DNA of 56,590 nt from an uncultured Blautia sp. (GTDB lineage Bacteria > Bacillota > Clostridia > Lachnospirales > Lachnospiraceae), in the NCBI RefSeq assembly GCF_934371575.1, contig NZ_CAKRNY010000022.1:1-56590 (forward strand), written 5' to 3'. Under the pieces are notes generated by a model. It did not search any database. It saw only the letters and a program-made list of their open reading frames with translations, and was not told the origin of the DNA. How positions within the stretch are numbered: the first letter of the stretch is position 1; each line of letters begins with the position of its first letter. Shown one piece after another: positions 24,066 to 33,052 of this stretch. The position numbers were made by a program, and so were the translations under genes.

Positions 24066-24162
24066 CAGTGGGAGCTGAAGGCTCCCACTGACATAAGCAT
24101 CCCCCTTACCCACCGCTTAGTGCTCCGCGCACTTGAAGCGGGGGAATGCTTATCTGCGTTCA
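24066..24162. repeat. pair of strong hairpins next to repeat copy 2
   Basis: A near-perfect hairpin CAGTGGGAGC/GGCTCCCACTG (about 24066-24091) is followed by a larger structure closed by AAGCATCCCCC (about 24096-24106) and GGGGGAATGCTT (about 24140-24151). No coding sequence is seen. The hairpins may end the MacB-type operon transcript. Their form also recalls the subterminal hairpins of IS200/IS605-like elements, but no transposase or TnpB is present. Confidence 0.6.
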
Positions 24163-24238
24163 AACAAAAAGAACAGCCATCTGCACAGATCATCAAATCC
24201 GCACTTCCAGCTGTTCATTTTCATAACAATATTAACAA

Positions 24239-25510
24239 TTATTCACTTCTGAGTGCATCGATTGGATTCAGGTTGGCCGCTTTCACAGAAGGAAGCAGAC
24301 CGAAGATAATACCAATCAGCATGGAAAACACCACAGAACCTACAATCGCAGGAACACTGATCGCAGTAGGCGAGCCTGCCACCTTGGATACAATCTTGGA
24401 AAGTCCGATTCCAAGTACAACTCCAATAATACCACCCACACTGGTAAGTACTGCTGCCTCTGTAAGAAACTGTCCCAGAATGACTTTTTTCCTTGCACCG
24501 ATTGCTTTTTTAAGACCTATTTCCTTCGTACGTTCAGTTACAGATACCAGCATGATATTCATAACACCAATGCCACCTACAAGAAGAGAAATACTTGCAA
24601 TCCAGATCAACTGGGAATTGGTACTCTCACTTAAATCCTGAAGGTTCTTTACACGCTCCATAACATCGTCCGCTTTATACTTAAACCCATTGCTTCCACC
24701 ATTTGTATTGCTGATGGATTTGTTCAGGATCTTTGCAACTGCTGAGCCGGTCTCGCTCATATTATCTGTACTGTCAACCTTGATAACAGCATTCTCCGGC
24801 TCATCAAATTTGTAGGAAATCGGCCAGCATTTATTAGGAATCATTACGGTTCCGATCACACTCTCATAGTAGCTTTCAAAATCACTTGGCGTATCCATAT
24901 TCGGCAGACTGTCTGAGGACTGGCGCACCACTCCCACTATTGTATACGGCTCAGAACCAATCTCGATTATTTTTCCTATAGGATTCGCCCCTGGAAACAT
25001 GGTGTCAGCAGCGTAACTGTCGATCAGCGCAACCTTTCGAAATCCATCATAATCAGCCTGAACCAGTCCTCTTCCGGAGCGTACCTGATAACCACAGGTA
25101 TTAAGATAATTCATGTCAATACCATAAACCTTACCTCCGGAAAAGCTGCTGTTCTCATAATAAACACTGCTATTGTAATCTGTTCTGCTGTAGAAAAAAG
25201 TTGCATTCTCCACATGATTTGTTTTCAGAACTTCTTCTTTCAGGCTCTGACTAAGAAGCGGAGTGGAACCAGATGGGCTGTCGCCATAATAATCTGCACT
25301 ATAAGCGCTGTCACCTTGTGACAAAGTAATATTTACTGTATTATTTCCGGAACCGATCAGATTATCTTTGATCTGCTCACTGGTTCCTTTAATTGTGGAA
25401 ACAATTGCAATAATGGACGCAATACCAATAATAATACCAAGCATTGTAAGGAAAGATCTCATCTTGTGTGACCAGATTCCCTGGAATGCCAGACGTATAT
25501 TTTCAAACAT
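24239..25510 (-). CDS. MacB-type ABC permease (FtsX family)
   Basis: 423 residues. A first membrane helix (FLTMLGIIIGIASIIAIVST) is followed by a MacB periplasmic core domain (about 45-285) and three C-terminal helices with the conserved ISLLVGGIGVMNIMLVSVTERTKEIGLKKAIGA segment. This is the standard topology of MacB/LolE-like exporters. It lies downstream of a second adaptor gene (11-bp gap) and of the cognate ATPase, so it belongs to a complete tripartite-type exporter. Such systems expel antimicrobial peptides, macrolides or envelope components; the substrate cannot be told. Confidence 0.92.
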   Translation of the reverse strand: MFENIRLAFQGIWSHKMRSFLTMLGIIIGIASIIAIVSTIKGTSEQIKDNLIGSGNNTVNITLSQGDSAYSADYYGDSPSGSTPLLSQSLKEEVLKTNHVENATFFYSRTDYNSSVYYENSSFSGGKVYGIDMNYLNTCGYQVRSGRGLVQADYDGFRKVALIDSYAADTMFPGANPIGKIIEIGSEPYTIVGVVRQSSDSLPNMDTPSDFESYYESVIGTVMIPNKCWPISYKFDEPENAVIKVDSTDNMSETGSAVAKILNKSISNTNGGSNGFKYKADDVMERVKNLQDLSESTNSQLIWIASISLLVGGIGVMNIMLVSVTERTKEIGLKKAIGARKKVILGQFLTEAAVLTSVGGIIGVVLGIGLSKIVSKVAGSPTAISVPAIVGSVVFSMLIGIIFGLLPSVKAANLNPIDALRSE

Positions 25511-25521
25511 GAAATCCCTCC

Positions 25522-27564
25522 TTAACCCAGACCGCCATATGATGTGGAATCATATCCCATAAATTCATCCAGCGAGCCTTCTTTTGTCTTCATACCCTCT
25601 TTAACAGATTTTGAATAAGGGAAGGCAATCTTATCATCCATAGACAGACCTGCGCTGACCAGCACATACGTACCGCCATTTACATTCTCTTTTACTTTCA
25701 CAATCTGTTTTTTCAGCACACCATTATCATCCTTATATACATAACTTACGCCATCTTCTGTACGCACAAAAGCCTTGGAAAGCACGATTCCGTCTGTGCT
25801 CTGATTCTGCTCCAGCTGAATGTCAACCCAGTCGCCTACGCTTACCTGTACAGAATCATCTGTTATCTTGGCTGTAAAGGTGTAAGAAGATACATTCGGA
25901 TTACTGTCGCCATAATAATAGGAGCTGTCGCCTTCAACTGCATAATCCGAAACCTGAACTACCTCTGCATCAAAAACCAGATATCCATTTTCACCATAGC
26001 AGTTACAGGTCAGTACTGTACCTTCCTTTACCTGATCAAGCATAAGCTCACCGACGGTTCCCTGAACATAATAACCGTCTTTACTTTTTATCAGCATAAA
26101 AGCATCGGACTCGGAATTAGTCCCTGTAGCTGCATCACCTACAGTTGTTACAATACCATCCAGTTTGCTTGTAATCAGCTGTCTGTCAGCTTTCTTCTGA
26201 AGCTTGCTGATACTGATCTCACTTTCCTGAATATCCAGTTCCAGACTGGCAATTCGTTTCTTCTGTATCTTAATTGCTTCAGCACGGGATAAAGAAGCTC
26301 CGCCACCGCTTCCTCCAGTACCAGGATCATCCGGAATATCCGGCTCTTCGTCTCCGTTATCATACTGCAGTGCACCTTCAAGTGTGAAATCCATCTCTGC
26401 AAACCGGTCAACCGGATTGGACAGCATATTTCCATCGATCAGATAATATCCTGTGCAGGACTGCTTCCTGTTGGTATAATCTGCGATTGCATCATTCTGA
26501 TGAAATTCCAGGAGATACCAGTATCCACCCGGATGAAGAAGAATGGTTCCGTCTGCATTATAGCCTGCCATTTTATTAAGGAAAGCCCCTGTTACATTTA
26601 CCTTGCCCTTGGCACTGGAGCAAAGGTAAAGATATGGATCGTCCTTCGTTCCATTTCCCTGATAAGGCTCTGTATCAAAATCAAGAGTAAGGTAAAACGG
26701 CTCTTCACCATCTACAAATCCATTATTTCCACCAAGAGTAGTATCAGCACCTGACAGAGAACCATCACTGATTCCACCGGAAATAAAACCCCCCTGTCCG
26801 GAATCTGAAGCCTCACTGCTAAAACCATCATTGGACGAATTACCATAAAAATCTGAAGCAGTGCCGGAATCAGCATTGTTTTCCTCTGAAGCATCCGTAT
26901 CATCTGTACCGTCGGAGAGCTCATCTGAACCAGTCATATCCTCTGTACCGGTCACTTCATCTCCATCCTGACTGTCTGAAAATCCACCTGTTAATGCCGT
27001 GAGGAGCATTGGCTGCAGCACTGCCGCCAGATAATGATCTGAGGCAGTCACATTTACAGAAGCCATTTCATCGTCTCCTGAATCCAGTCCTGTATCTGTG
27101 CTGCTATCACTATCTGAGTCTGAGTCAATCAGGTCATCTGCTGATGAATCCTCTGAATCCAGAATTGGACCTCCATTCTGAAGGCTGGTAAGACGTTTCT
27201 TCGCTGTGGCAAGATCCTGCTGCTGCTTCTGAAGCTTCAGCCTGGCAATATTCAGTTCCATCTCCACAAGTGTCATGTCAAAGGAAATCAGCTTATCACC
27301 CGGTTTGACTTCATCTCCCTTACTCACATATACTTCCTCAATGATCATATCCTTGTCTACGGAAATTCTCTGCGTGGCATTTGCATAAACATTACCACTT
27401 AAGGTAGTATCTGAATCGTACCTTTCGCCGGCAAGATCACTGACGCTTGCTACCAGTACTTCTTTCTGGTTTCCCTTACGCACATACATAAGGCCTCCGC
27501 CTATGCCAGTTCCCACAAGGGCCGTAATGATCACGCCTATAATTACTTTTTTTACTTTGCTCAT
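25522..27564 (-). CDS. MacA-like adaptor with large low-complexity insert
   Basis: 680 residues, about twice the usual adaptor length. An N-terminal anchor helix (KVIIGVIITALVGTGIGG) precedes the first lipoyl half (ISVDKDMIIEEVYVSKGDEVKPGDKLISF) and the first coiled-coil arm (KLQKQQQDLATAKKRL). Next comes an insert of roughly 290 residues: an Asp/Ser/Gly-rich stretch and a compact segment with EPFYLTLDFDTEPYQGNG and GYWYLLEFHQND. The second coil arm (EAIKIQKKRIASLELDI), the second lipoyl half and barrel domains complete the protein. The start at 27564 has GGGGTG upstream, just after the ATPase stop. It is one of two adaptors in this exporter operon. Confidence 0.85.
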   Translation of the reverse strand: MSKVKKVIIGVIITALVGTGIGGGLMYVRKGNQKEVLVASVSDLAGERYDSDTTLSGNVYANATQRISVDKDMIIEEVYVSKGDEVKPGDKLISFDMTLVEMELNIARLKLQKQQQDLATAKKRLTSLQNGGPILDSEDSSADDLIDSDSDSDSSTDTGLDSGDDEMASVNVTASDHYLAAVLQPMLLTALTGGFSDSQDGDEVTGTEDMTGSDELSDGTDDTDASEENNADSGTASDFYGNSSNDGFSSEASDSGQGGFISGGISDGSLSGADTTLGGNNGFVDGEEPFYLTLDFDTEPYQGNGTKDDPYLYLCSSAKGKVNVTGAFLNKMAGYNADGTILLHPGGYWYLLEFHQNDAIADYTNRKQSCTGYYLIDGNMLSNPVDRFAEMDFTLEGALQYDNGDEEPDIPDDPGTGGSGGGASLSRAEAIKIQKKRIASLELDIQESEISISKLQKKADRQLITSKLDGIVTTVGDAATGTNSESDAFMLIKSKDGYYVQGTVGELMLDQVKEGTVLTCNCYGENGYLVFDAEVVQVSDYAVEGDSSYYYGDSNPNVSSYTFTAKITDDSVQVSVGDWVDIQLEQNQSTDGIVLSKAFVRTEDGVSYVYKDDNGVLKKQIVKVKENVNGGTYVLVSAGLSMDDKIAFPYSKSVKEGMKTKEGSLDEFMGYDSTSYGGLG

Positions 27565-27568
27565 AGGA

Positions 27569-28240
27569 TCACCCCTTTTCCTGCAGTTCACCATCACGGA
27601 TCGTAACCACCCGCTTAGCGTGTGCTGCAATATCCGGATCATGGGTAATCATAAGAACAGAAACCCCTTCATCATTTAATTTCTGAAAAAGCTCCATTAC
27701 CTGTCTGCCTGACTTACTGTCCAGGGCTCCTGTGGGCTCATCTGCCAGAAGAAGCCTCGGATTATTAACAATGGCTCTGGCAATGGCAACTCTCTGCATC
27801 TGACCACCGGACAGCTGATTCGGTCTGAAATCCACACGATCTGCAAGTCCAACTCTGTCAAGTGCTGCAAAAGCCCGCTCGCGCCGCTCTTTCTTTGGCA
27901 CATGTGCGTAATTCAACGGCATTTCCACATTGGATATGGCAGACTGTCTGGGTAAAAGATGGAAGCTCTGAAATACAAATCCGATTTTTTTTAGGCGGAT
28001 ATCTGACATTTCATTTTCAGAGCATTTACTGATATCCTGTCCATCCAGAAAAAAGGTTCCCTTTGTTGCCTGATCCAGACAGCCGATTATATTCATAAGT
28101 GTAGATTTACCAGAACCGGAAGGACCCATGATAGCTACATATTCGCCCTCTTCCATGGAAAAATTTACATCCTTTAATACCGGGACTATCATTTTTCCCT
28201 GCTGGTAATCCTTATAAATTCCCTTCAGTTCAAGTATCAT
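27569..28240 (-). CDS. MacB/LolD-type ABC ATPase
   Basis: 223 residues. Walker A GPSGSGKS, Q-loop FVFQSFHLLP, signature LSGGQMQRVAIARA, Walker B LLLADEPTGALD and switch region MITHDPDIA are all intact. The close relation to LolD/MacB/FtsE ATPases fits the FtsX-type permease downstream. It overlaps the stop codon of adaptor 1 by 4 bp (ATGA) and is followed within 5 bp by adaptor 2, so the whole operon is translationally coupled. Confidence 0.96.
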   Translation of the reverse strand: MILELKGIYKDYQQGKMIVPVLKDVNFSMEEGEYVAIMGPSGSGKSTLMNIIGCLDQATKGTFFLDGQDISKCSENEMSDIRLKKIGFVFQSFHLLPRQSAISNVEMPLNYAHVPKKERRERAFAALDRVGLADRVDFRPNQLSGGQMQRVAIARAIVNNPRLLLADEPTGALDSKSGRQVMELFQKLNDEGVSVLMITHDPDIAAHAKRVVTIRDGELQEKG

Positions 28241-29763
28241 CCTGCTGCCTCCGTGTCATCAGAGCCGTACTGTCCCGGCTCCTCAATGTCTTCGTCAGTA
28301 AAATCAGCTTCACCGTCATCTTCCATCATATCATCTTCCATCATGCCATCGTCAGTAAAATCCTCTGAATAATCACCGTCTATAGCGGCATCCATATCTT
28401 CATCGATCATGCCGGAATCAAAGTCAGCACCGGAATAATCCTCTTCCACCGGCTCCATAATGTCTCCATCAGAGTATTCACTGTTTTCCAGATTTGACTC
28501 CATATCAAGATTCTCCAGTTCTTCATCTGACAGCTCAGACATATCCCTGGTGTTCATACCTTCCACAAGACTATCTGACGGGAACGCAATGCTGTCATTC
28601 TCTGTAAGACCATCTGCAATCTCATACTCAGAAAGATTCTCATCATGCTGGCCAAGAATGACTGGACGCTTCTCCAGTCTGCCCCTGGAGTCCACAGCCC
28701 ACACATAAGGATTGTCTGTATCTGCATCCACAATATAATAATCTCCCAGCCAGATTCCCTTCTTCTGCTCTTCCTGACCCTCGTCCATCTCTATGTACAC
28801 ATGCTGTCCAAGCATCAGTCCCTCAGAAGAATCCAGTGTCACATAGAATGGATACGTACTGGAACTGGTAGTATCATCACCGCTGGACATTCCCCAGTAG
28901 GAATTGCTGTTACTGCTGTTGGAAGAATTCTGTTCATCCACAGCGCCCATGGTTCCATGCCAGATCTGATTCTCATCCACTCTGGAACGGACAATAACCG
29001 CAGACCCCGGAACTACTGTATTTCGATTCTGTTCATTTACCTGTCCCTTAATACGATAAGCTCCTGTACTCAAAATGGTAATAAAAGCATTATCCGAAGA
29101 ATCAGAGCTTCCATAATCAGCTCCCATGCTGTCATCCAGCGTATCTCCATCATCACTTCCCAGCTTGCTGGTATCAATCTTCTGGATCACGCCGTCAATT
29201 TCACTGCGCACCTCCGTATTCGTGGTGGCAGCCTGCAGCTTATCGATCTCAGCCTGCTTGCTTACCTGATCATACTCATTTTTCTTAAGATTCATCTTAT
29301 TGGTCTCAATCTCAATGGTATAGGAAAGCTGGCTGTTCTTATTGGCTTTCTTCTTCTCTTTCTCAAGAGTGGCAATCTGCTCGTTCAGACTGAGTGCTTC
29401 ATTCTTCAAACGGTCCAATGCCAGCTGTGCTTCCTTCAGACTGTCCTCAATACTGCTTAAATCATATTCAAAAAGCAGCTGCCCCTTCTTCACTTCGTCT
29501 CCGGTCTTCACCTTAACTTCTGTAACCGTTCTTCCGCTCTCAATATTTACCTTCACAGTCTCCTGTGCTTCCACAACTCCTGCAAATCGGTTCAGCACTC
29601 CGGAATCCTCACCAAGAAGGGTACTGATCTTGGTCACATATGCTACCTCGCCGGATGCCGCAGCAGAATTACTGTAATATTCTTTATAATAATACCAGCC
29701 ACCGGCACCAGCTGCTCCGGCGAGGATGATCAGCCCCCCGATGACAAACACTTTTTTCTTCAT
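28237..29763 (-). CDS. MacA-like adaptor with acidic C-terminal tail
   Basis: 508 residues. An anchor helix (VFVIGGLIILAGAAGAGGWYY) is followed by the first lipoyl half (VNIESGRTVTEVKVKTGDEVKKGQLLFEY), a coiled coil (about 110-180, rich in Lys/Glu), the second lipoyl half (TEVRSEIDGVIQKID), an Asp/Ser-rich loop and barrel domains. The last 105 or so residues are extremely acidic (Asp/Glu/Met/Ser, for example GMMEDDMMEDDGEADFTDED), with almost no basic residues. The tail would be outside the membrane and could bind cations or a basic substrate (inference). First gene of the exporter operon. Confidence 0.87.
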   Translation of the reverse strand: MKKKVFVIGGLIILAGAAGAGGWYYYKEYYSNSAAASGEVAYVTKISTLLGEDSGVLNRFAGVVEAQETVKVNIESGRTVTEVKVKTGDEVKKGQLLFEYDLSSIEDSLKEAQLALDRLKNEALSLNEQIATLEKEKKKANKNSQLSYTIEIETNKMNLKKNEYDQVSKQAEIDKLQAATTNTEVRSEIDGVIQKIDTSKLGSDDGDTLDDSMGADYGSSDSSDNAFITILSTGAYRIKGQVNEQNRNTVVPGSAVIVRSRVDENQIWHGTMGAVDEQNSSNSSNSNSYWGMSSGDDTTSSSTYPFYVTLDSSEGLMLGQHVYIEMDEGQEEQKKGIWLGDYYIVDADTDNPYVWAVDSRGRLEKRPVILGQHDENLSEYEIADGLTENDSIAFPSDSLVEGMNTRDMSELSDEELENLDMESNLENSEYSDGDIMEPVEEDYSGADFDSGMIDEDMDAAIDGDYSEDFTDDGMMEDDMMEDDGEADFTDEDIEEPGQYGSDDTEAAG

Positions 29764-29856
29764 GGTTACCTCCTGTACGATAACTCAATGCATTTCTTAT
29801 TTCTGTCTTTTGCAATTATAACAGATAAACATGCTCTTCTGTCATCTGCATTTACC

Positions 29857-29872
29857 CTGTTAATAATAACAG
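29857..29872. promoter_or_regulatory. palindrome upstream of the exporter operon
   Basis: CTGTTA and TAACAG form 6-bp perfect arms around ATAA. The site lies about 95 bp upstream of adaptor 1 and overlaps an AT-rich TATTAT-like -10 on the minus strand. It could be an operator for the exporter operon; the regulator is unknown. Confidence 0.35.
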
Positions 29873-29968
29873 ATTCCGTAAAAAAAGAAAAGCATTCTGA
29901 ACCAACAATACATTTTTCACAAATTTTTCATTGTTTTTTTATAAATATCGTATAATATTTAGGGTTTT

Positions 29969-29997
29969 TTGACTTTTTCACCAAAAACTGGTATAAT
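29969..29997 (+). promoter_or_regulatory. promoter of the lipoprotein gene
   Basis: TTGACT (29969-29974), a 17-bp spacer and a perfect TATAAT (29992-29997), about 50 bp before the coding start. Confidence 0.85.
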
Positions 29998-30048
29998 AGA
30001 AAAGATTTATAAACATTTTACCTAATAACCTGAAAGGAAAGAAACTGT

Positions 30049-31176
30049 ATGAAGTCAGCAAAATTTCTGCTTCCTCTTCTGTTACTTTTTTACACACTTT
30101 TATTATGCGGCTGCACCGGTAAAGAAGAAAAAAGGATAGACGAAGTAGTAAAACGGGAACTGGATCTTCTCAAGAATCTGGACACCGACACCACACAGAA
30201 ATATATCTCCTACCAGGAACTTTTTCCTGAAGAAACAGAAGACGCTGTTGATACTTCTGATATTGAAGAAGTCTTTTTTCTCTTTTTCCAGGATTTTGAC
30301 TATAAAATTCTGGATGTTAACGTAGACAAGGATAAACAAAGCGCTCAGGCCGACCTTCGTCTGGTTACGCTGGATGCCCATGCACTTGCAGAAGATTTTT
30401 CCAAGGCACAGCTGGAACAGGAAATTTCCCTGGCTGCCTCTGATCAGGAAGATCCCCCTTCCTTTTCCCTGGAAGACCGTTACCACATTCTATGGGAACT
30501 GCTGAGTACAAAGGATTATCCTACTGTAGAGCGAAACTGCACCATTTCCCTTACGGCTTCCAGTAAGGAAGACGGGAATAAATGGGAGATCCGGCGCAAC
30601 AATACATTAGAAAATGACCTTGTCGGCGGTCTTATGAATTATCTCTCGGATCCGGATATTCTCTCTCCGGAGGATACGCTTACCGTATATTTTAATACTC
30701 TGAAAAACATGTCAGAAGAAGAGCTTGGCAATTATCTGGCTGCTGATTCCATTGTAAACTCCGGTGATTCGGAAAAGCTTCAGCTTGCTGCCGCTCTGGT
30801 GGAACAGGTACATTCTTTCTTCGATTATTCTGTAGGAGAAGCCTCTGTTTCCGGCTATTACACAACTGTCAGCGCAACGATCACAACCTTTGACAGTGCC
30901 GAGATTCTGAAAAACTACGAGGCAGAACTGGATACTTATCTTTCTACTGTTGACGCAGTAATAGATGGGGCTCAGAAACGCTACGAAAAATCCTACAGTA
31001 TGCTTCTGGATGTAATCGACAAGAATACTGCAACAAAGACAGTCGAAACCACTTTTACATTGATCAATGACGGAGCTTCCTGGAAATTAGAGGATGCAGG
31101 AACTGTCTTCGGAGAGGCACTTTTTGGAGACTTAAGCTCCAGTCCTGTAGAGGATGCAAACGAAACAAATGACTGA
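30049..31176 (+). CDS. putative lipoprotein, unknown function
   Basis: 375 residues. The signal peptide LLPLLLLFYTLLLCGC ends in a lipobox (LCGC, Cys about 22), so the protein should be anchored to the outer face of the membrane. The rest is acidic and mostly helical, with two similar halves that each end in a beta-type segment (about 95-190 and 270-360), as in NTF2-like or DUF5105-like lipoproteins. I do not recognise the family with confidence. It is transcribed from its own strong promoter, divergent from the two-adaptor exporter operon, and ends in a bidirectional terminator shared with aspS. Confidence 0.8.
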   Translation: MKSAKFLLPLLLLFYTLLLCGCTGKEEKRIDEVVKRELDLLKNLDTDTTQKYISYQELFPEETEDAVDTSDIEEVFFLFFQDFDYKILDVNVDKDKQSAQADLRLVTLDAHALAEDFSKAQLEQEISLAASDQEDPPSFSLEDRYHILWELLSTKDYPTVERNCTISLTASSKEDGNKWEIRRNNTLENDLVGGLMNYLSDPDILSPEDTLTVYFNTLKNMSEEELGNYLAADSIVNSGDSEKLQLAAALVEQVHSFFDYSVGEASVSGYYTTVSATITTFDSAEILKNYEAELDTYLSTVDAVIDGAQKRYEKSYSMLLDVIDKNTATKTVETTFTLINDGASWKLEDAGTVFGEALFGDLSSSPVEDANETND

Positions 31177-31179
31177 TAA

Positions 31180-31221
31180 AAAAATCCTGCCTGTTTGAAA
31201 TCTCATCAGGCAGGATTTTTT
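31180..31221. terminator. bidirectional terminator between lipoprotein gene and aspS
   Basis: AAAAATCCTGCCTG (31180-31193) pairs with CAGGCAGGATTTTT (31207-31220) around a 13-nt loop, with A/T tails on both sides. It serves the two convergent genes. Confidence 0.92.
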
Positions 31222-31230
31222 ATTTCTGTT

Positions 31231-33036
31231 TTATTCTTCAGTCTCGCTGACTGCTTCTTTCTCAACTTCAAGTCCCAGCTCATCAAGCTGTGCATCACTT
31301 ACGCGCTGCGGTGCCTGTGTCATCAGACAGGAAGCATCTTTTACCTTCGGGAATGCAATAACGTCACGGATACTGTCAACCTTGGAGATAAGCATAACCA
31401 GACGGTCAAGACCGTAAGCCAGTCCTGCGTGAGGCGGAACTCCATATTTGAACGCATCCAGAAGGAATCCAAACTGCTCATGGGCAGCTTCCGGAGTAAA
31501 TCCAAGTTCCTTAAACATTCTCTCCTGAATATCATCCTGATGAATACGAACACTACCGCCACCGATCTCATTTCCATTGAGTACGATATCGTAAGCTTTA
31601 GCACGAACAGCACCCGGATCTGTGTCAAGAAGCGGGATATCCTCATCCATAGGCATTGTAAATGGATGGTGCATTGCTGTAAAGCGGTTCTCATCCTCAT
31701 TCCACTCAAGAAGCGGGAACTCTGTTACCCATACAAAACGATACTCATTCTTGTCAAGAAGATCCATCTGTTTCGCAAGCTCCAGACGAAGTGCGCCAAG
31801 AACATCATAAACCAGTTTCTTCTTATCTGCTGCGAACAGAAGCAGGTCGCCTGCCTTACCATCCATAGCCGCTACAAGAGCATCCATCTCTTCATCTGTC
31901 ATAAATTTAGCAAAGGAAGACTTTCTTGTGCCGTCTTCAGCGATTGCAATGTATGCAAGACCTTTTGCACCGTATCCTTTGGCAAACTCAACCAGTTTGT
32001 CAATTTTTTTACGAGGCATGCTTCCCTGACCCTCTGCGTTAATACCACGTACACTTCCGCCATTTTCAAGAGCACCTGTAAATACAGAGAAACCGCAGTT
32101 TTTCACAATATCACTTACATCATGAAGCTCCATGCCAAATCGCATATCCGGCTTATCAGAGCCAAAACGATCCATTGCCTCCTGCCATGTAATTCTCTCA
32201 ATCGGAAGCTTCACATCAATATCAAGAACCTCTTTGAACAGATAGGAGAGATATCTTTCGTTTACGTCAATTACATCATCAACATCTACGAAAGAAAGCT
32301 CCATATCGATCTGTGTAAACTCCGGCTGACGGTCAGCACGAAGGTCCTCATCACGGAAGCATCTTGCGATCTGAATGTATCTGTCATAACCTGAGCACAT
32401 CAGAAGCTGCTTGTACAGCTGTGGTGACTGAGGCAGTCCATAGAAGCAGCCAGGATGTACACGGGAAGGTACAAGATAATCTCTTGCTCCCTCAGGAGTA
32501 CTCTTTCCGAGCATAGGAGTCTCAATTTCAAGGAATCCCTCATTTGTAAAGAAGGATCTTGTCAACTGCATAACACGGCTCTTCAAGATCAGGTTTCTCT
32601 GAAGATCCGGGCGTCTTAAATCAAGATAACGGTATTTCAGACGTACATCCTCTTTTGTCTTGCTGTTCTCCTCAACCGGGAACGGCGGAACTTCTGCCTC
32701 AGAAAGAACGCGAAGTGATTTTACTCTCAGCTCAATTTCACCTGTTGCAAGATTTTCATTTACAGCACCGCCACGTTTCTCAACTGTTCCGGTAACTGCG
32801 ATTACAAACTCACTTCTCAATTTTCCTGCTTTTGCAAATCCTGCTTCATCAATAGAACCATTTTCGAAGATCAGCTGCATAATACCGCTGCGGTCACGTA
32901 AATCTACGAAAATAATTCCTCCTTTATCTCTCGCTTTCTGAACCCATCCCATAAGGGTTACTTCGCTGCCTACCATCTGTGTGGTTACTTCTGCACATCG
33001 ACAGGTTCTGTGCAGTCCCTGCATACTCTCAGCCAT
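31231..33036 (-). CDS. aspS: aspartyl-tRNA synthetase
   Basis: 601 residues, a bacterial-type AspRS. An N-terminal OB-fold anticodon domain (VTLMGWVQKARDKGGIIFVDLRD, split here from its flanks) precedes the class II core: motif 1 near FLEIETPMLGKSTPEGARD, motif 2 FRDEDLRADRQPEFTQID and motif 3 GLAYGLDRLVML. The inserted GAD domain of bacterial enzymes is present (about 290-420). The start at 33036 has GGAGG at 9 bases; the frame could extend to 33093 but without a ribosome site. Last gene of the housekeeping cluster, 16 bp after hisS. Confidence 0.97.
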   Translation of the reverse strand: MAESMQGLHRTCRCAEVTTQMVGSEVTLMGWVQKARDKGGIIFVDLRDRSGIMQLIFENGSIDEAGFAKAGKLRSEFVIAVTGTVEKRGGAVNENLATGEIELRVKSLRVLSEAEVPPFPVEENSKTKEDVRLKYRYLDLRRPDLQRNLILKSRVMQLTRSFFTNEGFLEIETPMLGKSTPEGARDYLVPSRVHPGCFYGLPQSPQLYKQLLMCSGYDRYIQIARCFRDEDLRADRQPEFTQIDMELSFVDVDDVIDVNERYLSYLFKEVLDIDVKLPIERITWQEAMDRFGSDKPDMRFGMELHDVSDIVKNCGFSVFTGALENGGSVRGINAEGQGSMPRKKIDKLVEFAKGYGAKGLAYIAIAEDGTRKSSFAKFMTDEEMDALVAAMDGKAGDLLLFAADKKKLVYDVLGALRLELAKQMDLLDKNEYRFVWVTEFPLLEWNEDENRFTAMHHPFTMPMDEDIPLLDTDPGAVRAKAYDIVLNGNEIGGGSVRIHQDDIQERMFKELGFTPEAAHEQFGFLLDAFKYGVPPHAGLAYGLDRLVMLISKVDSIRDVIAFPKVKDASCLMTQAPQRVSDAQLDELGLEVEKEAVSETEE

Positions 33037-33052
33037 TTTAAGGCGCCTCCTT

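Noticed and set aside
31195..32394. 399-codon open frame on the plus strand
   Set aside because: Antisense to aspS, begins inside the terminator, and shows no recognisable domain or coding signal.
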